A stretch of 64,000 nt of DNA from UBA6244 sp963676875 (GTDB lineage: Bacteria; Bacteroidota; Bacteroidia; Bacteroidales; F082), in contig OY781436.1 of NCBI GenBank assembly GCA_963676875.1, forward strand, positions 2,604,001-2,668,000, given 5' to 3'. The position numbers and the translations under genes are program-made. The notes under the pieces were generated by a model. It did not search any database and was not told where the DNA came from. It was given only the letters and a program-made list of their open reading frames with translations. Of this stretch, positions 57,201 to 64,000 are shown piece after piece. Each line of letters opens with the position of its first letter. The stretch's first letter is position 1.

Positions 57201-59399
57201 AATACCATTTCAGGAGCTCCAAGTATTTACGGACTTGCCTATGACAATGTAACCGATGGCGGCCCATTCTTGTGGATGTTCGAAGGAACCACCTCAGGTG
57301 GTGGCTGTTGGATATCACAAATGGACATTGCCACAGGAGCCCCCACAGGAGTTGAGCACAGTGTAAGTAGCGACTTTGGTGCCGACGGTATTGCCGGAGG
57401 ATTGTACTTTGATGGCGACATCGTAAGTGGCAAATATACCTTAGGTGGTACCATGCAAGGTGCCGGAACCCCCGGATTTGGTTATGACTTAGGCGACAAC
57501 AGCGGCGGCGGCGGCGGCGGCGGAGACATTCCAGACGGACTTGTTTCCTTTATCCTGTATCAGGATGGCGAAGCCATTGCCGAAATTCCATACGAAGGAC
57601 AAGGTACTGACGAATGGGTTAACTATGTAATCAACCCCATTGATCCAGGCGAATACTGCTTTGACGTAAGTGCCAAATACGACCTGACCCAATTTGGATT
57701 CCCCGGCGACTTCGGTGAATCACCATGGGAAGGAAGTGACTGCATAAACGTAGTATGGGGCTTCCCTGTACCATTCTTTGAAGGATGGGATCAAGGAACC
57801 TTCGTATTCAACGGATGGATGACCGACGGTGAAAACTGGAAGATCAACCCTGTAGTAGGCGATCCTGAGCCATCAGCAGAGTTTACCTGGGATCCATTGT
57901 TGGAGAACGACTATAGCTCAAGTTTGACCAGTAATCCTATTACTGCCGACTTGCTGACCGAAGGCGAATTATGGTTAGACTTCGACTTGAAGTTAGACAA
58001 CCGTAATGCTACCGGCGAAGAAATGCTGAACGTAGAAGTATACAACGGAACCGATTGGAACACCGTAGCTACTTTTGCCAACACAGAAAGCTTCGACTTT
58101 ACCAGCAACCATATTAACATCACCGGATCCACCATGAGCCGCGTATTCAAAATACGTTTCAACGCCACGGGACAAAATTCGTTTGATGTAATTAGCTGGT
58201 TTGTTGACAACATTGAAATCTACCGCACCTGTGAAAGCATCAGCGATCTGGCCGCCGTAGAATACAATGATGAAGACGCATTGATTAGCTGGAATGCCCC
58301 GGTTGATCCTGTAATAGCCGACTGGTTGTACTATGATGATGGCGTAAATGTAGATGGAATCGGTGGACCGGCTTCATTCTCATGGGCTATCAAATTTGAT
58401 CCTTCACAGTTGAGTGCTTATGCAGGAGCCTCGTTGACCAAAATTTCGATCTACAACAGAACGGATGCTACAGACGAATTGCGTATCTACAAAGGCACCA
58501 ATGCAGCTACCCTGCTTCATACACAAGCCCTGAGCGGACTTGGCGTGGAATCATGGGAAGAAGTAACCCTGAGCACCCCTGTTATGCTTGATGTAACCCA
58601 GGAACTCTGGATTACCGTTTACACCACTGACGGAGCTAATTTCCCGGCTGCAACAGGAGGCTCCATGGGTGAACCCAATGGAGACCTGATCACCTTGGAC
58701 GGTGCATTGTGGGAACATTTGACCGACTATGATTTGCCCGGAACCTGGAACCTGCGCGGCTATGTAACCGACGTAACCGGAGTTACGGCTGCCCTGCCCA
58801 TGGACAAACCTGAAGATGTTTACTCAAATGATGCTGAACTGGCTATCTCAGGAATGGGAACCGGATCGAACAGCGTATTGAACATGAACACCAATGGAGA
58901 ACGCGTCATTGCCGGATTCAACGTCTATCGTAAAACCGACGAGATGGGTGACTATGAAATGTTTGATTACGTACCAGCAGAAACCGGCGTAGAAGCTTAT
59001 ACCTACCTTGACGAAACTACCGTAACCGGCAACGGATACTGGTACCAAGTTACTTGTGTATGGGAAAGTGAAACCGACTACTGTGAGTCCATGCCCGGTT
59101 ACAATGTACCGATGACCGAAGATTATGTATATCTTTTGATCATCAACGTTGATAACAACCAGGCCAGCGAACTGAGTCTGTATCCTAACCCAGCAACTGA
59201 CAGAGTAAATGTAAGTTCCAATGTAGCCATGAACGGAGTAACCGTGATGAACTACGTAGGACAAGTTGTTTACAGTGCCAAAGTTGCCGGCGAAACTACC
59301 TTAACGCTGAACACAGCTTCTTACGAAGCCGGCGTATATGTAGTACAGATCAACACCGCCAACGGCGTAGTTACCAAAAGAGTTGTTATTGCAGAATAA
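51285..59399 (+). CDS. giant T9SS-secreted multidomain adhesin-like protein 3
   Basis: 2,704 residues. Signal peptide MKKTTKFYLMMLTFLLSSSF, then a PPC-like domain (about 55-165, DACTDPLNYGNVNDPSQSGS) unlike giant 1's, then a jelly-roll module resembling giant 1 (FPFAENFDGGSLPAEISAYP). From about residue 440 (position 52,610) it switches to near-identity with giant 2. The seven-glycine linker is also present (around 57504-57523). The last 140 residues differ from giants 1 and 2 just before the sorting domain (LLIINVDNNQASELS), then the T9SS domain is identical. It lacks the shared ECF-type promoter and so may be expressed under different conditions. Confidence 0.88.
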   Translation: MKKTTKFYLMMLTFLLSSSFLMAQMSPEEIAFHKQIEMQKDAALGPISYAQNPGVRVAGDACTDPLNYGNVNDPSQSGSIVSYGAAWYEFTGATDFTVTVSLCASDYDTKVEVWGDCADATYLFYNDDACGVQSEISGIPFTAGSTMYVKVYGYSSSFGNYTLEITGAGPPSGPTPITAFPFAENFDGGSLPAEISAYPNAQADVYVDAAAANGSAYGVMMEGIGSTGWTGGSTSTTYDQAFNTNTTHIGELAMEIHPDVANPGYMKMSFDMRQNYSFGWAYEWFRVLVNGTAIADVNGNTSWNAATASGDPWQTLEFDLTAYQNLASFDISIQNSGKYYYNYYGGGDVAMVDNFEIGYLLPGDITGNVSNTAGLSIGGAEIYVDGVLSATTDGTGTYLISAVPNGDYELTCMKPGYNTASAMVTAIGGITVTQDFVLTAPNLTVSPLRMDETLAPNEYLTNYLGMLNTGSGPVEWTGVVNYPVTTNAVTNPGQGTDFSAMTRFDGKLGAGSFIPANGPAMSDRGAMDCPDGSVYSNAPIGSNNGYTSDMSAGYYAAQSFTGVTSTVSSVTFWALYTAAPPATKDYVIEIYEAGTVPGALLSSETLTLTPVNTGVQVLGYDTYVYTAEITPLAITDGWVVVKAVSGPPTNYWLNSMSAGGPAVQWTGASYVTLPETLAMCLGGGGAGNWLTLGQYEGSINGGGSSFNLPVNFDASGTEVGDFYTADIVLTTSPDVGTITIPVTMAIAGDPIEPVENLEVNVTNDVTGQVSLTWTHAIQSNFLYFRINRNSLPIGTSATTSFVDMLPNYGNFCYTVQAVYQQGASVPAGPECIEWANPTLTLVDVPLYDELWPDSYGGDSFTIRNTGTGTMSFEFPAYVTTQARFSGIYSVVLHDSYGDGWNGGSIDIYVAGNLVLDNVTLASGTGPETVYFPVEDGDEIYTTYVSGSWPGEISYEIMDTEDNVAYAVGPPIAGIPQGTLYAVVPVPSFIMDVEPAQGFIPAGGSADIVVTYTSMGFPVGTYLEDLELVTNDPAAPSTMIGNTMVVYEPAIIYGEVTDCNSGLGMPGVTVTAAGTDWSTETDEDGMYELWVDDGTYDIEFTKLGFDGYTELGVVAVVGTPVEVNAVLCEAPYPVQWVIADPNQDDTQCMVEWSLPMGPYEIAYDDGSADEFTMWALPGGAVGVRFTPVGYPATAIGGRLYVGDGSFPANANFLGSQMAVGVIDDDGTNGMPGTVLDSIVVGVDNYGWVEFYGLNATVADGDFYLVMWQLGTAANSAPIGIDNEQPIVYRSYAKMPNNPSWSLSPYQDFMMRAYVSGPTNSVVTNAQTTVVNLPKIPASAMSSFIASGEPTNVSGTVKSGQILPIANATAGGDRDLSNYIVARVSDFDPDLGPETGTLTAIANPSGVTFYNDAAFGGQPAGFYAYAVKAVYDIGESEWVYSNTVAHLLSAQVTVNVSLCDGESPEGTEVSLEGYEYPYQSLFAVTGADGIATFDSVIYGKYTLTVFHIGYNTISYDVTISGDRVIDLILSEREYMPRNLFVDAGTSVATWEEPLIFSMANEGFESTTFPPVGWQALSNDAGGWERGDDGGSTYFPIPAGDGFYAFVNDDVDSNHDGAADYLITPSVDLRESPTFSLYYDNYFTGQYGEAAYVEFSLDGGATWDILQSVGIVSGWTTEMVDLSAFSGPGGSSAIWFAFHYDDMGQWAAGWAVDNVHVTNGPADVMAYQVELDGAFMVETPADVLTHTFTNLTYGQTYTAGVRAVYACGISDPVEFTWTSGYLYPPRNLGDEYVYGTNEVPLMWNPPMTEASTLMAFDRNTYVPGETVAANLETHASTASFNGSRDLWDILYNVPQETASGLTGLAGAETDGEFIYAAVWSSNNIAKFTTDGTYIETFTIPGVTGLRDLAFDGTYMYGGAAATTVFEMDFTNQTLVSSFTAPTACRAIAYDEDADGFWANNWDTDLTLFDRSGAVLNTISGAPSIYGLAYDNVTDGGPFLWMFEGTTSGGGCWISQMDIATGAPTGVEHSVSSDFGADGIAGGLYFDGDIVSGKYTLGGTMQGAGTPGFGYDLGDNSGGGGGGGDIPDGLVSFILYQDGEAIAEIPYEGQGTDEWVNYVINPIDPGEYCFDVSAKYDLTQFGFPGDFGESPWEGSDCINVVWGFPVPFFEGWDQGTFVFNGWMTDGENWKINPVVGDPEPSAEFTWDPLLENDYSSSLTSNPITADLLTEGELWLDFDLKLDNRNATGEEMLNVEVYNGTDWNTVATFANTESFDFTSNHINITGSTMSRVFKIRFNATGQNSFDVISWFVDNIEIYRTCESISDLAAVEYNDEDALISWNAPVDPVIADWLYYDDGVNVDGIGGPASFSWAIKFDPSQLSAYAGASLTKISIYNRTDATDELRIYKGTNAATLLHTQALSGLGVESWEEVTLSTPVMLDVTQELWITVYTTDGANFPAATGGSMGEPNGDLITLDGALWEHLTDYDLPGTWNLRGYVTDVTGVTAALPMDKPEDVYSNDAELAISGMGTGSNSVLNMNTNGERVIAGFNVYRKTDEMGDYEMFDYVPAETGVEAYTYLDETTVTGNGYWYQVTCVWESETDYCESMPGYNVPMTEDYVYLLIINVDNNQASELSLYPNPATDRVNVSSNVAMNGVTVMNYVGQVVYSAKVAGETTLTLNTASYEAGVYVVQINTANGVVTKRVVIAE

Positions 59400-59434
59400 C
59401 CATTTCTTGAGGTAGTTACCTACCGATAACACAA

Positions 59435-59464
59435 GGGGAGCATCCAATGGGTGCTCCCCTTTTT
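59435..59464 (+). terminator. rho-independent terminator of giant gene 3
   Basis: The same GGGGAGCATCC/GGGTGCTCCCC stem as after the other two giants, followed by a T-run. Confidence 0.92.
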
Positions 59465-60208
59465 GTGTCTGGTTTTTTTCTGGCGAACCAAGTTCGGGTG
59501 AAACAAATGGGCAGTTGCCATTTCCCTATATCTATGATGGTTGAAAGTTATCACGTACCAGTTCCCAAAGCTCCATTTGGTATGTAACAAGGCTAAAAGA
59601 CAATGTCATTTATTAAGGCCGAAAAGAGCTTGATATTCAGTGTGATGCTAATTCCAGTGTCCTGAAAGATGCAGAAATCATATTGTACTAAGGCGAAATT
59701 AAGAACCAAGGTGAAACGCAGTTGGGCATTTTTTAATATGGTGTCCATTATTCGGCAGCAACTTATGAATTACATCAACAGTTAGGGTTTTCTTGAAGAC
59801 CCGGAACGGAGCTGACATGAGATGATAAAAGAAGACAAAACGAAATATCAAGATTCATTGTTCCCGAAAATGGAGGGGGCTAATACCAACTATAAATTGA
59901 AGTTAGCACTACGCTGTTTATGTATAATGCCGATATAGAATTGAAGAGGTTTCAGGAGCGAAGCGAACTTAAAGCTCATTATAATTCATAATCGGTATTA
60001 CTTTAGAAATACCAAAATACGAATCTTAGTTGTCAATACTTTACACGTACACAACGTTTAAATTCTGATTTTAACGGACAATATTGATAAACATTTTGTC
60101 TTTTGTTAGGTCAATAGTTACGGTTCAAACATAAAATGTCCGGTTAAGAAAACACATGGACTTTGGTTAAGAAATTATTGTAATTTTAAAGAATAACTAC
60201 TAACAAAA
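59465..60208. other. decayed non-coding region downstream of giant 3
   Basis: No intact gene. Short open stretches around 59560-59860 look like eroded coding sequence, but I cannot name a family. It includes the MITE-like copy at 59883-59998. Confidence 0.45.
59883..59998 (+). repeat. MITE-like repeat, copy 3
   Basis: ATACCAACTATAAATTGAAG to TTCATAATCGGTAT, same orientation as copy 1. The ends extend to a longer palindrome here (TAATACC...GGTATTA), which may mark a TA-type insertion site. Confidence 0.75.
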
Positions 60209-60780
60209 ATGTCGGCAGCAATGAACAACTCCCGACAATATTTAGAAATCCAGAGATATGATGTTTCATCTCACTGGCCTGAACTGGAAGCAAGGGATGA
60301 GCGCATGCTGATAAGAAAGGGTTCATTAATTATTGATGATAGTTTAACCAACCTTTTGTGTTTATTTTCTTGAAGAAGGTTGTGTATGCTTTTTTACCAA
60401 AATCGATGATGAAGAGTTTACAATTGTTTTTCTAGAGGCTCCTTGCGCTTTTGGTACCAATATTGGGGTTAAGCCTATAACGAATAATCTGATTAATATC
60501 GAGGCCATCACAGATATTGAAATCCATGTATTGAAACAGGAAGATCATGAAATTTTAAATGATAATCCCATATGAAATATGCGATAGAACTGTAGGACAG
60601 CTTAGAAGTAAAAGAAATGAACATGTTAAAATGCTGGCTCAACTAACAGCCATGGACCGCTAAAAATATTTTCTGAAAACACATACTAGCTTCTTCAAAT
60701 TTTTCTCCAGCATATGATAGCATCATACCTTGGTATGACACCGGAATCGTTAAGCAGGATCAGAATCGGATGTTTTCTAA
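60209..60780 (+). pseudogene. Crp/Fnr-family regulator, inactivated by frameshifts and stops
   Basis: Fragments in different frames line up with a Crp/Fnr protein. First RMLIRKGSLI (cNMP-binding N-terminal part), then in another frame FLEEGCVCFFTKIDDEEFTI with VFLEAPCAFG and INIEAITDIEIHVLKQEDHE. After several stops comes the helix-turn-helix piece HMIASYLGMTPESLSRIR (about 60711-60764). At least two frameshifts and several in-frame stops separate them. It was a cytoplasmic transcription factor and cannot now be made whole. Confidence 0.75.
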
Positions 60781-60876
60781 GCCTGATAAGTCAAATGCAG
60801 ATTTATCAAATTCGCTATAGTAGGGCTGAAGATGTCCTGGGTATGCAATATCCCGTGATATTTTTCTGCCGGCAGT

Positions 60877-61122
60877 TTAATCCTCCAGATTTCTTTTCCT
60901 GAAATCATACACTTTCTTCCCACCATAAGCCGCTCCCAAGGCCATCAAAATGCCGATGCCGCCTGCAATGGGTGCGCCGCCGCCAACGGGTGTGTTGCCC
61001 TGACCGGGTGTTTGGCCGCCATTGGGTGGTGGAGGAGCTTGGGCGAGAGAGAAGTTAATCGTTACTAAGTTAATGGTTATTAGGACAAGAAGTGCTGTAA
61101 TGGTTTTTATGATAATTTTCAT
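60877..61122 (-). CDS. small Pro/Gly-rich exported protein, PID-CTERM-like
   Basis: 81 residues. Signal peptide to about residue 28 (LVTINFSLAQA), then PPPPNGGQTPGQGNTPVGGG, then APIAGGIGILMALGAAYGGK, a hydrophobic C-terminal segment, and a basic end (KKVYDFRKRN). This order of P/G-rich linker, P-V/I-G-G-x-P-I motif, short membrane helix and basic tail matches the small Bacteroidota proteins annotated with a 'PID-CTERM' sorting signal. Their function is unknown. It lies next to a T9SS protein on the same strand. The adjacent leader holds a tandem 7-mer repeat. Confidence 0.65.
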   Translation of the reverse strand: MKIIIKTITALLVLITINLVTINFSLAQAPPPPNGGQTPGQGNTPVGGGAPIAGGIGILMALGAAYGGKKVYDFRKRNLED

Positions 61123-61133
61123 GTTATAAGTTT

Positions 61134-61161
61134 TTAGATGTTAGACGTTGGATGTTAGATG
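61134..61161. repeat. four tandem 7-mers (TTAGATG type)
   Basis: TTAGATG, TTAGACG, TTGGATG and TTAGATG follow each other without gaps, just before the small-protein gene on the minus strand. The copy number may vary between strains. Confidence 0.7.
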
Positions 61162-61164
61162 AAA

Positions 61165-61202
61165 GAAATTGGAAGATAAAAGAGCCTCTACTCTCCAATT
61201 TC
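61165..61202 (-). terminator. hairpin downstream of the GLUG-repeat gene
   Basis: GAAATTGGA (61165-61173) and TCCAATTTC (61194-61202) are perfect complements. The hairpin begins 14 nt after the stop codon at 61216. On the minus strand only TTTC follows, so termination may be weak and read-through into the small-protein gene is possible. Confidence 0.4.
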
Positions 61203-61215
61203 TACTCTCTGCCAT

Positions 61216-63717
61216 CTACTTTATAAATACTTTTTCTGATTTAATTTCCTTCCCGTTTTGAATGGTTACCATATAAACACCGGTTTTCAGGTTGCCTGGT
61301 AAACGGATGCTTCCTTCAGCGGAAAGCTCATCCTGCAAAATAACCCTGCCCATGATATCTGAAACTATTACTTCGCCTTTTTCCATTCCTTTAATAAAGA
61401 TTTGATTATTGGCGGTATAGATTAAAATATTGCAATCGCCGAAAGGTGTTTCTTCGATGCCCACGGCGTTTAAATGCATTTTAAAGCGGGTTTCATCATC
61501 GGTGGTATCCCAGGCAAATTCGTAATCACTTTTTGTCAGGTCGTGAAATGTGCCTGTTTTGGTGTCTTCAAGCCATGCTTCGGGGATATCGGCAATTTCA
61601 TTGAGATTGATTGAGTAGATTCCGGCCTGGTTGTTACTGAATCCAAGCTGGATGGTTTCGGTTTCGGGACGGGCATCAATACTCAGGTTGCCATCAGGGC
61701 AGACTGACCAGAGTTGTGAAATTCCATCGGTGCCTGAAAGCAGTTTCCAGGCATCGCGCTCTAATTCAAAACTTTCGTTAGCATTGTCATCAATTACAAT
61801 CCAAAGCTTATCGGAGTAATTGCCATTGGAAGCAGAGAGTACAAGCCCGTTATTTAGCCTGGCTTTCCCGTCTTTTTTAGCAACAGGCAGATGTGAGCGC
61901 AAGCTGTTGTTCAGATCGAAATCTGTAGGTGAGGCGGTATAAATAAAGAAGCCTTCCATGGGTGCAACATATTGAGAACCTTCCCCGTAACTTCCTGTTT
62001 GGTTGTAAGATAAATAGGCCGTTCCATTCCAGGTGTATTTTGAACCATAGCCACTGACCTGATCCCAGTCGAGATAGGACGGGTAGGGGTTGCCCACCAG
62101 GTTCATGCCTGCAGACTCTCCACTGCCGGCAGCAGTAATTGCGATGCTTTGGTCTCCTGTGTTGGGTGTGCCTGTGTAGGTAAAATCCATTTTTGTTCCA
62201 CCTGGAACCCACAGGCTGTATCCTTTAACCGGTATAAGGTTTGTTTCGGGATCGGTAATGTCTTCCCATCCGGTCGTGCCCTCATTCCATTGCTGCAGGT
62301 ACATGTGCAGAAAAGTATTGGCCGTGGTGGTATTATTGGGTATTGAAATGAAATGCCAGTGGCCGTCTTCGGTCAGGCTTTGCTTGATATTGACCGTGCC
62401 GTTGTTGGTAATGGTGCCGTTGGTGATGAGCGTACCTCCTGCGTTAACCGTAAGTGTTGCATTTTCGTTGATGGTAAGGTTGGTGCAGCTTGCACTGCCG
62501 GATGATCCAACCACAGGGTCATTGGAAGTAACAGGAATAATCACATTATGATCGAAAGTAGGCACCGTACCGAGATCCCAGTTGTCGGCTGTGTTCCAGT
62601 CCGTGCTTTCCGAGCCATCCCAGGTGATATCGGTGGGGGGGAAGCTTTGCCAATCCAGGTAGGGATAACCATCATTACGCGAAGCATCTATTGCCCAGGT
62701 ACTGGTAAAATCCCAGCCTGCACCTGTAAAAGTACTTTCGGTGGTCATTTCAGCTGTGGTTTTTGCCGTGGCACCGGTTCCCGAGGTTTGACCTGTTACT
62801 TCAGTATCAAAGAAATTATTTGTAGTTGTACCGACGTTTTGTGAAATAAATCCTTTATCAGCCGTTAATCCATCTCCATCGCCCCAGATTGTACCGGCTG
62901 AACTATATACTGTAGATGTTGTATAACAGTTTGATATAGTGTTACTATTATAGCCGGCAAATCCTGCAAAAAATAGACTAACACCACTTGTCCTGGTAAT
63001 ATCACCCATACTATAACAATTACTAATATTATCAGCTCCGAAAGCCACACCAATAAATCCTCCTATATAAAGAGAACCACTACTAACATTTGTGTTGCTG
63101 TAACATTTACTTATTGAAGTATTTGCTTCACCTGCATACCCGGCAAAACCACCACAATAATTATTGTCACTTTGGACGCTGCCAGTAACATGGCAATTAA
63201 TAATACTTGAACCACCTCTGATATAACCGACAAACCCTCCAACATTTCCCTTACCACTAATTGTTACATTGATTACACCAAGATTTTGTACTGTTGCAGC
63301 ATAGTGTATATATCCAAAAAGACCGATATAATCAACACTAGGTCGATCAATGTAAACATTGGAAATTGTATATCCCTGCCCATCGTAATGGCCGTAGAAA
63401 TAGAATTGGGTAGTACCAGTTTTACTACCAATAGGCAAAAAACCTAATTGGTCTTCAGCATCCCAGTCTGCTGTTCCATCACCATCCCAGTCAACCAGGG
63501 TTTCATCGTCATTGAAAACAATATCTGTGGTTTGCTTGTAATATGCTCCGGCAGCCGTACTGCTAGTTGCACAAATATCGCTTAATTCTATTAAATCAGC
63601 TGTATTAGAAATTAGGTAAGGATTTCCGGACGAGCCATCCCCACCACTAAAGGTTTGCGCATAAATAGCCGGTGTAAGAAAAACTGCTAGCACTAATTGT
63701 AAGTAAATTTTTTTCAT
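61216..63717 (-). CDS. GLUG-repeat surface protein with T9SS sorting domain
   Basis: 833 residues from the ATG at 63717 (MKKIYLQLVLAVFLTPAIYA), which gives a clean signal peptide. An in-frame ATG at 63780 would precede it by 21 residues. The N-terminal part (about 20-300) has GLUG-type repeats: GLFGYIHYAATVQNLGVINV, GGFVGYIRGGSSIINCHVTG, GGFAGYAGEANTSISKCYSN and GGFIGVAFGADNISNCYSMG. A middle domain (about 360-640) contains DITWDGSESTDWNTADNWDL and resembles the linker modules of other Bacteroidota surface proteins. The C-terminal sorting domain is about 760-833 (VIVSDIMGRVILQDELS). GLUG repeats occur in adhesins and IgA-peptidase-like proteins; no peptidase motif is seen. Export by T9SS is expected. 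Confidence 0.85.
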   Translation of the reverse strand: MKKIYLQLVLAVFLTPAIYAQTFSGGDGSSGNPYLISNTADLIELSDICATSSTAAGAYYKQTTDIVFNDDETLVDWDGDGTADWDAEDQLGFLPIGSKTGTTQFYFYGHYDGQGYTISNVYIDRPSVDYIGLFGYIHYAATVQNLGVINVTISGKGNVGGFVGYIRGGSSIINCHVTGSVQSDNNYCGGFAGYAGEANTSISKCYSNTNVSSGSLYIGGFIGVAFGADNISNCYSMGDITRTSGVSLFFAGFAGYNSNTISNCYTTSTVYSSAGTIWGDGDGLTADKGFISQNVGTTTNNFFDTEVTGQTSGTGATAKTTAEMTTESTFTGAGWDFTSTWAIDASRNDGYPYLDWQSFPPTDITWDGSESTDWNTADNWDLGTVPTFDHNVIIPVTSNDPVVGSSGSASCTNLTINENATLTVNAGGTLITNGTITNNGTVNIKQSLTEDGHWHFISIPNNTTTANTFLHMYLQQWNEGTTGWEDITDPETNLIPVKGYSLWVPGGTKMDFTYTGTPNTGDQSIAITAAGSGESAGMNLVGNPYPSYLDWDQVSGYGSKYTWNGTAYLSYNQTGSYGEGSQYVAPMEGFFIYTASPTDFDLNNSLRSHLPVAKKDGKARLNNGLVLSASNGNYSDKLWIVIDDNANESFELERDAWKLLSGTDGISQLWSVCPDGNLSIDARPETETIQLGFSNNQAGIYSINLNEIADIPEAWLEDTKTGTFHDLTKSDYEFAWDTTDDETRFKMHLNAVGIEETPFGDCNILIYTANNQIFIKGMEKGEVIVSDIMGRVILQDELSAEGSIRLPGNLKTGVYMVTIQNGKEIKSEKVFIK

Positions 63718-63912
63718 AAACCTGAAGATTAAGTTTTGATAAATTCTGAATATTAGAATTTGTTTAATTATCGAGCTCAAAAATAATAGGCCCTGTGTTC
63801 AGATTTCTGAAAACTTTGTCCGGATTCCTGAAACTTTTTGGATATTTTAGTGGTTGAATTTGAAAAAAGCAACCTTTCAAAACAAGTTATAGAAAAAAAG
63901 TGATGTTGCGTT

Positions 63913-64000
63913 TTATGCGGGTTTGGGATTAAATCTCATCAAAAACAGTTTCTTAAGGAGATCATGATTTTTTTGTGTGAGCAAATCGTTGATATTGCCC
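63913..64000 (-). CDS. possible C-terminal end of a gene outside the window
   Basis: The minus strand is open from the window edge to a stop at 63915-63913. The 28 codons end ...NDLLTQKNHDLLKKLFLMRF then NPKPA. The composition looks like real coding sequence, but the piece is too short to identify. A plus-strand ATG at 63965 with an upstream AGGAG is a competing reading. Confidence 0.25.
   Translation of the reverse strand, partial: GNINDLLTQKNHDLLKKLFLMRFNPKPA

Noticed and set aside
38037..58213. Many long minus-strand open frames opposite the giant genes, up to 353 codons
   Set aside because: They are shadows of the strongly biased codon use of the giants. They lack starts with leaders and recur in all three paralogues only because the DNA is duplicated.
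34152..59399. A CRISPR or repeat-protein array in the giant genes
   Set aside because: The repeats are whole domains and paralogous copies, not short regularly spaced direct repeats.
63965..64000. Plus-strand gene start (ATG with upstream AGGAG) at the window edge
   Set aside because: Only 12 codons are visible, Shine-Dalgarno sequences are weak predictors in Bacteroidota, and the minus strand is equally open.

Overview
The window comes from a member of the Bacteroidota, probably a marine or anaerobic Bacteroidales/Marinilabiliales-type bacterium. The evidence is TonB and FecI/FecR-style systems, several proteins with type IX secretion (T9SS) C-terminal sorting domains, and Bacteroidota promoters (TTG-N18-TAnnTTTG) ahead of rplU and the ECF sigma gene. 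All assignments rest on reading the sequence; no database search was possible.

Region 1 (1-14,400) is an accessory island with nearly all genes on the minus strand. It holds a DUF2971 protein (cut by the window edge), a small exported protein, a PD-(D/E)xK nuclease-like protein, a DUF262/DUF1524 (GmrSD-like) restriction protein, a voltage-gated K+ channel, a Macro-TIR fusion, an overlapping pair (unknown protein plus four-helix membrane protein), a HEPN-like protein and an EreA/ChaN-like lipoprotein. Five junctions between 1.1 and 7.9 kb carry 130-145 bp imperfect palindromes bounded by AAC and GTT, with genes packed tightly between them. This looks like an integron-type cassette array. Four copies of a 420-490 bp repeat lie in the longer gaps. 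Two of them run straight into truncated response-regulator receiver fragments, and one gap also holds a group II intron 3' remnant.

Region 2 (14,400-27,400) is more chromosomal. It contains a histidine-rich small protein with a TonB-dependent receptor (probably metal uptake), a 2,059-residue hybrid histidine kinase with ten PAS and two GAF domains, an orphan tyrosine recombinase, rpmA-rplU, and an EamA transporter.

Region 3 (27,400-59,500) appears to be one regulated surface system. An ECF sigma factor and a FecR-like anti-sigma factor are followed by an STN-domain outer-membrane barrel that is too small to be a TonB receptor, and then by a T9SS beta-helix protein. Three giant T9SS adhesin-like paralogues (about 2,590-2,725 residues) follow in tandem. 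A promoter-like motif, TAGGGGT-N16-GTC, stands before the fecR gene and before giants 1 and 2, but not before giant 3. The giants share long, nearly identical DNA blocks in a mosaic pattern, have the same terminator, and are separated by about 118 bp MITE-like repeats.

Region 4 (59,500-64,000) has a decayed Crp/Fnr gene, a small proline/glycine-rich membrane-anchored protein (PID-CTERM-like), and a GLUG-repeat T9SS protein.
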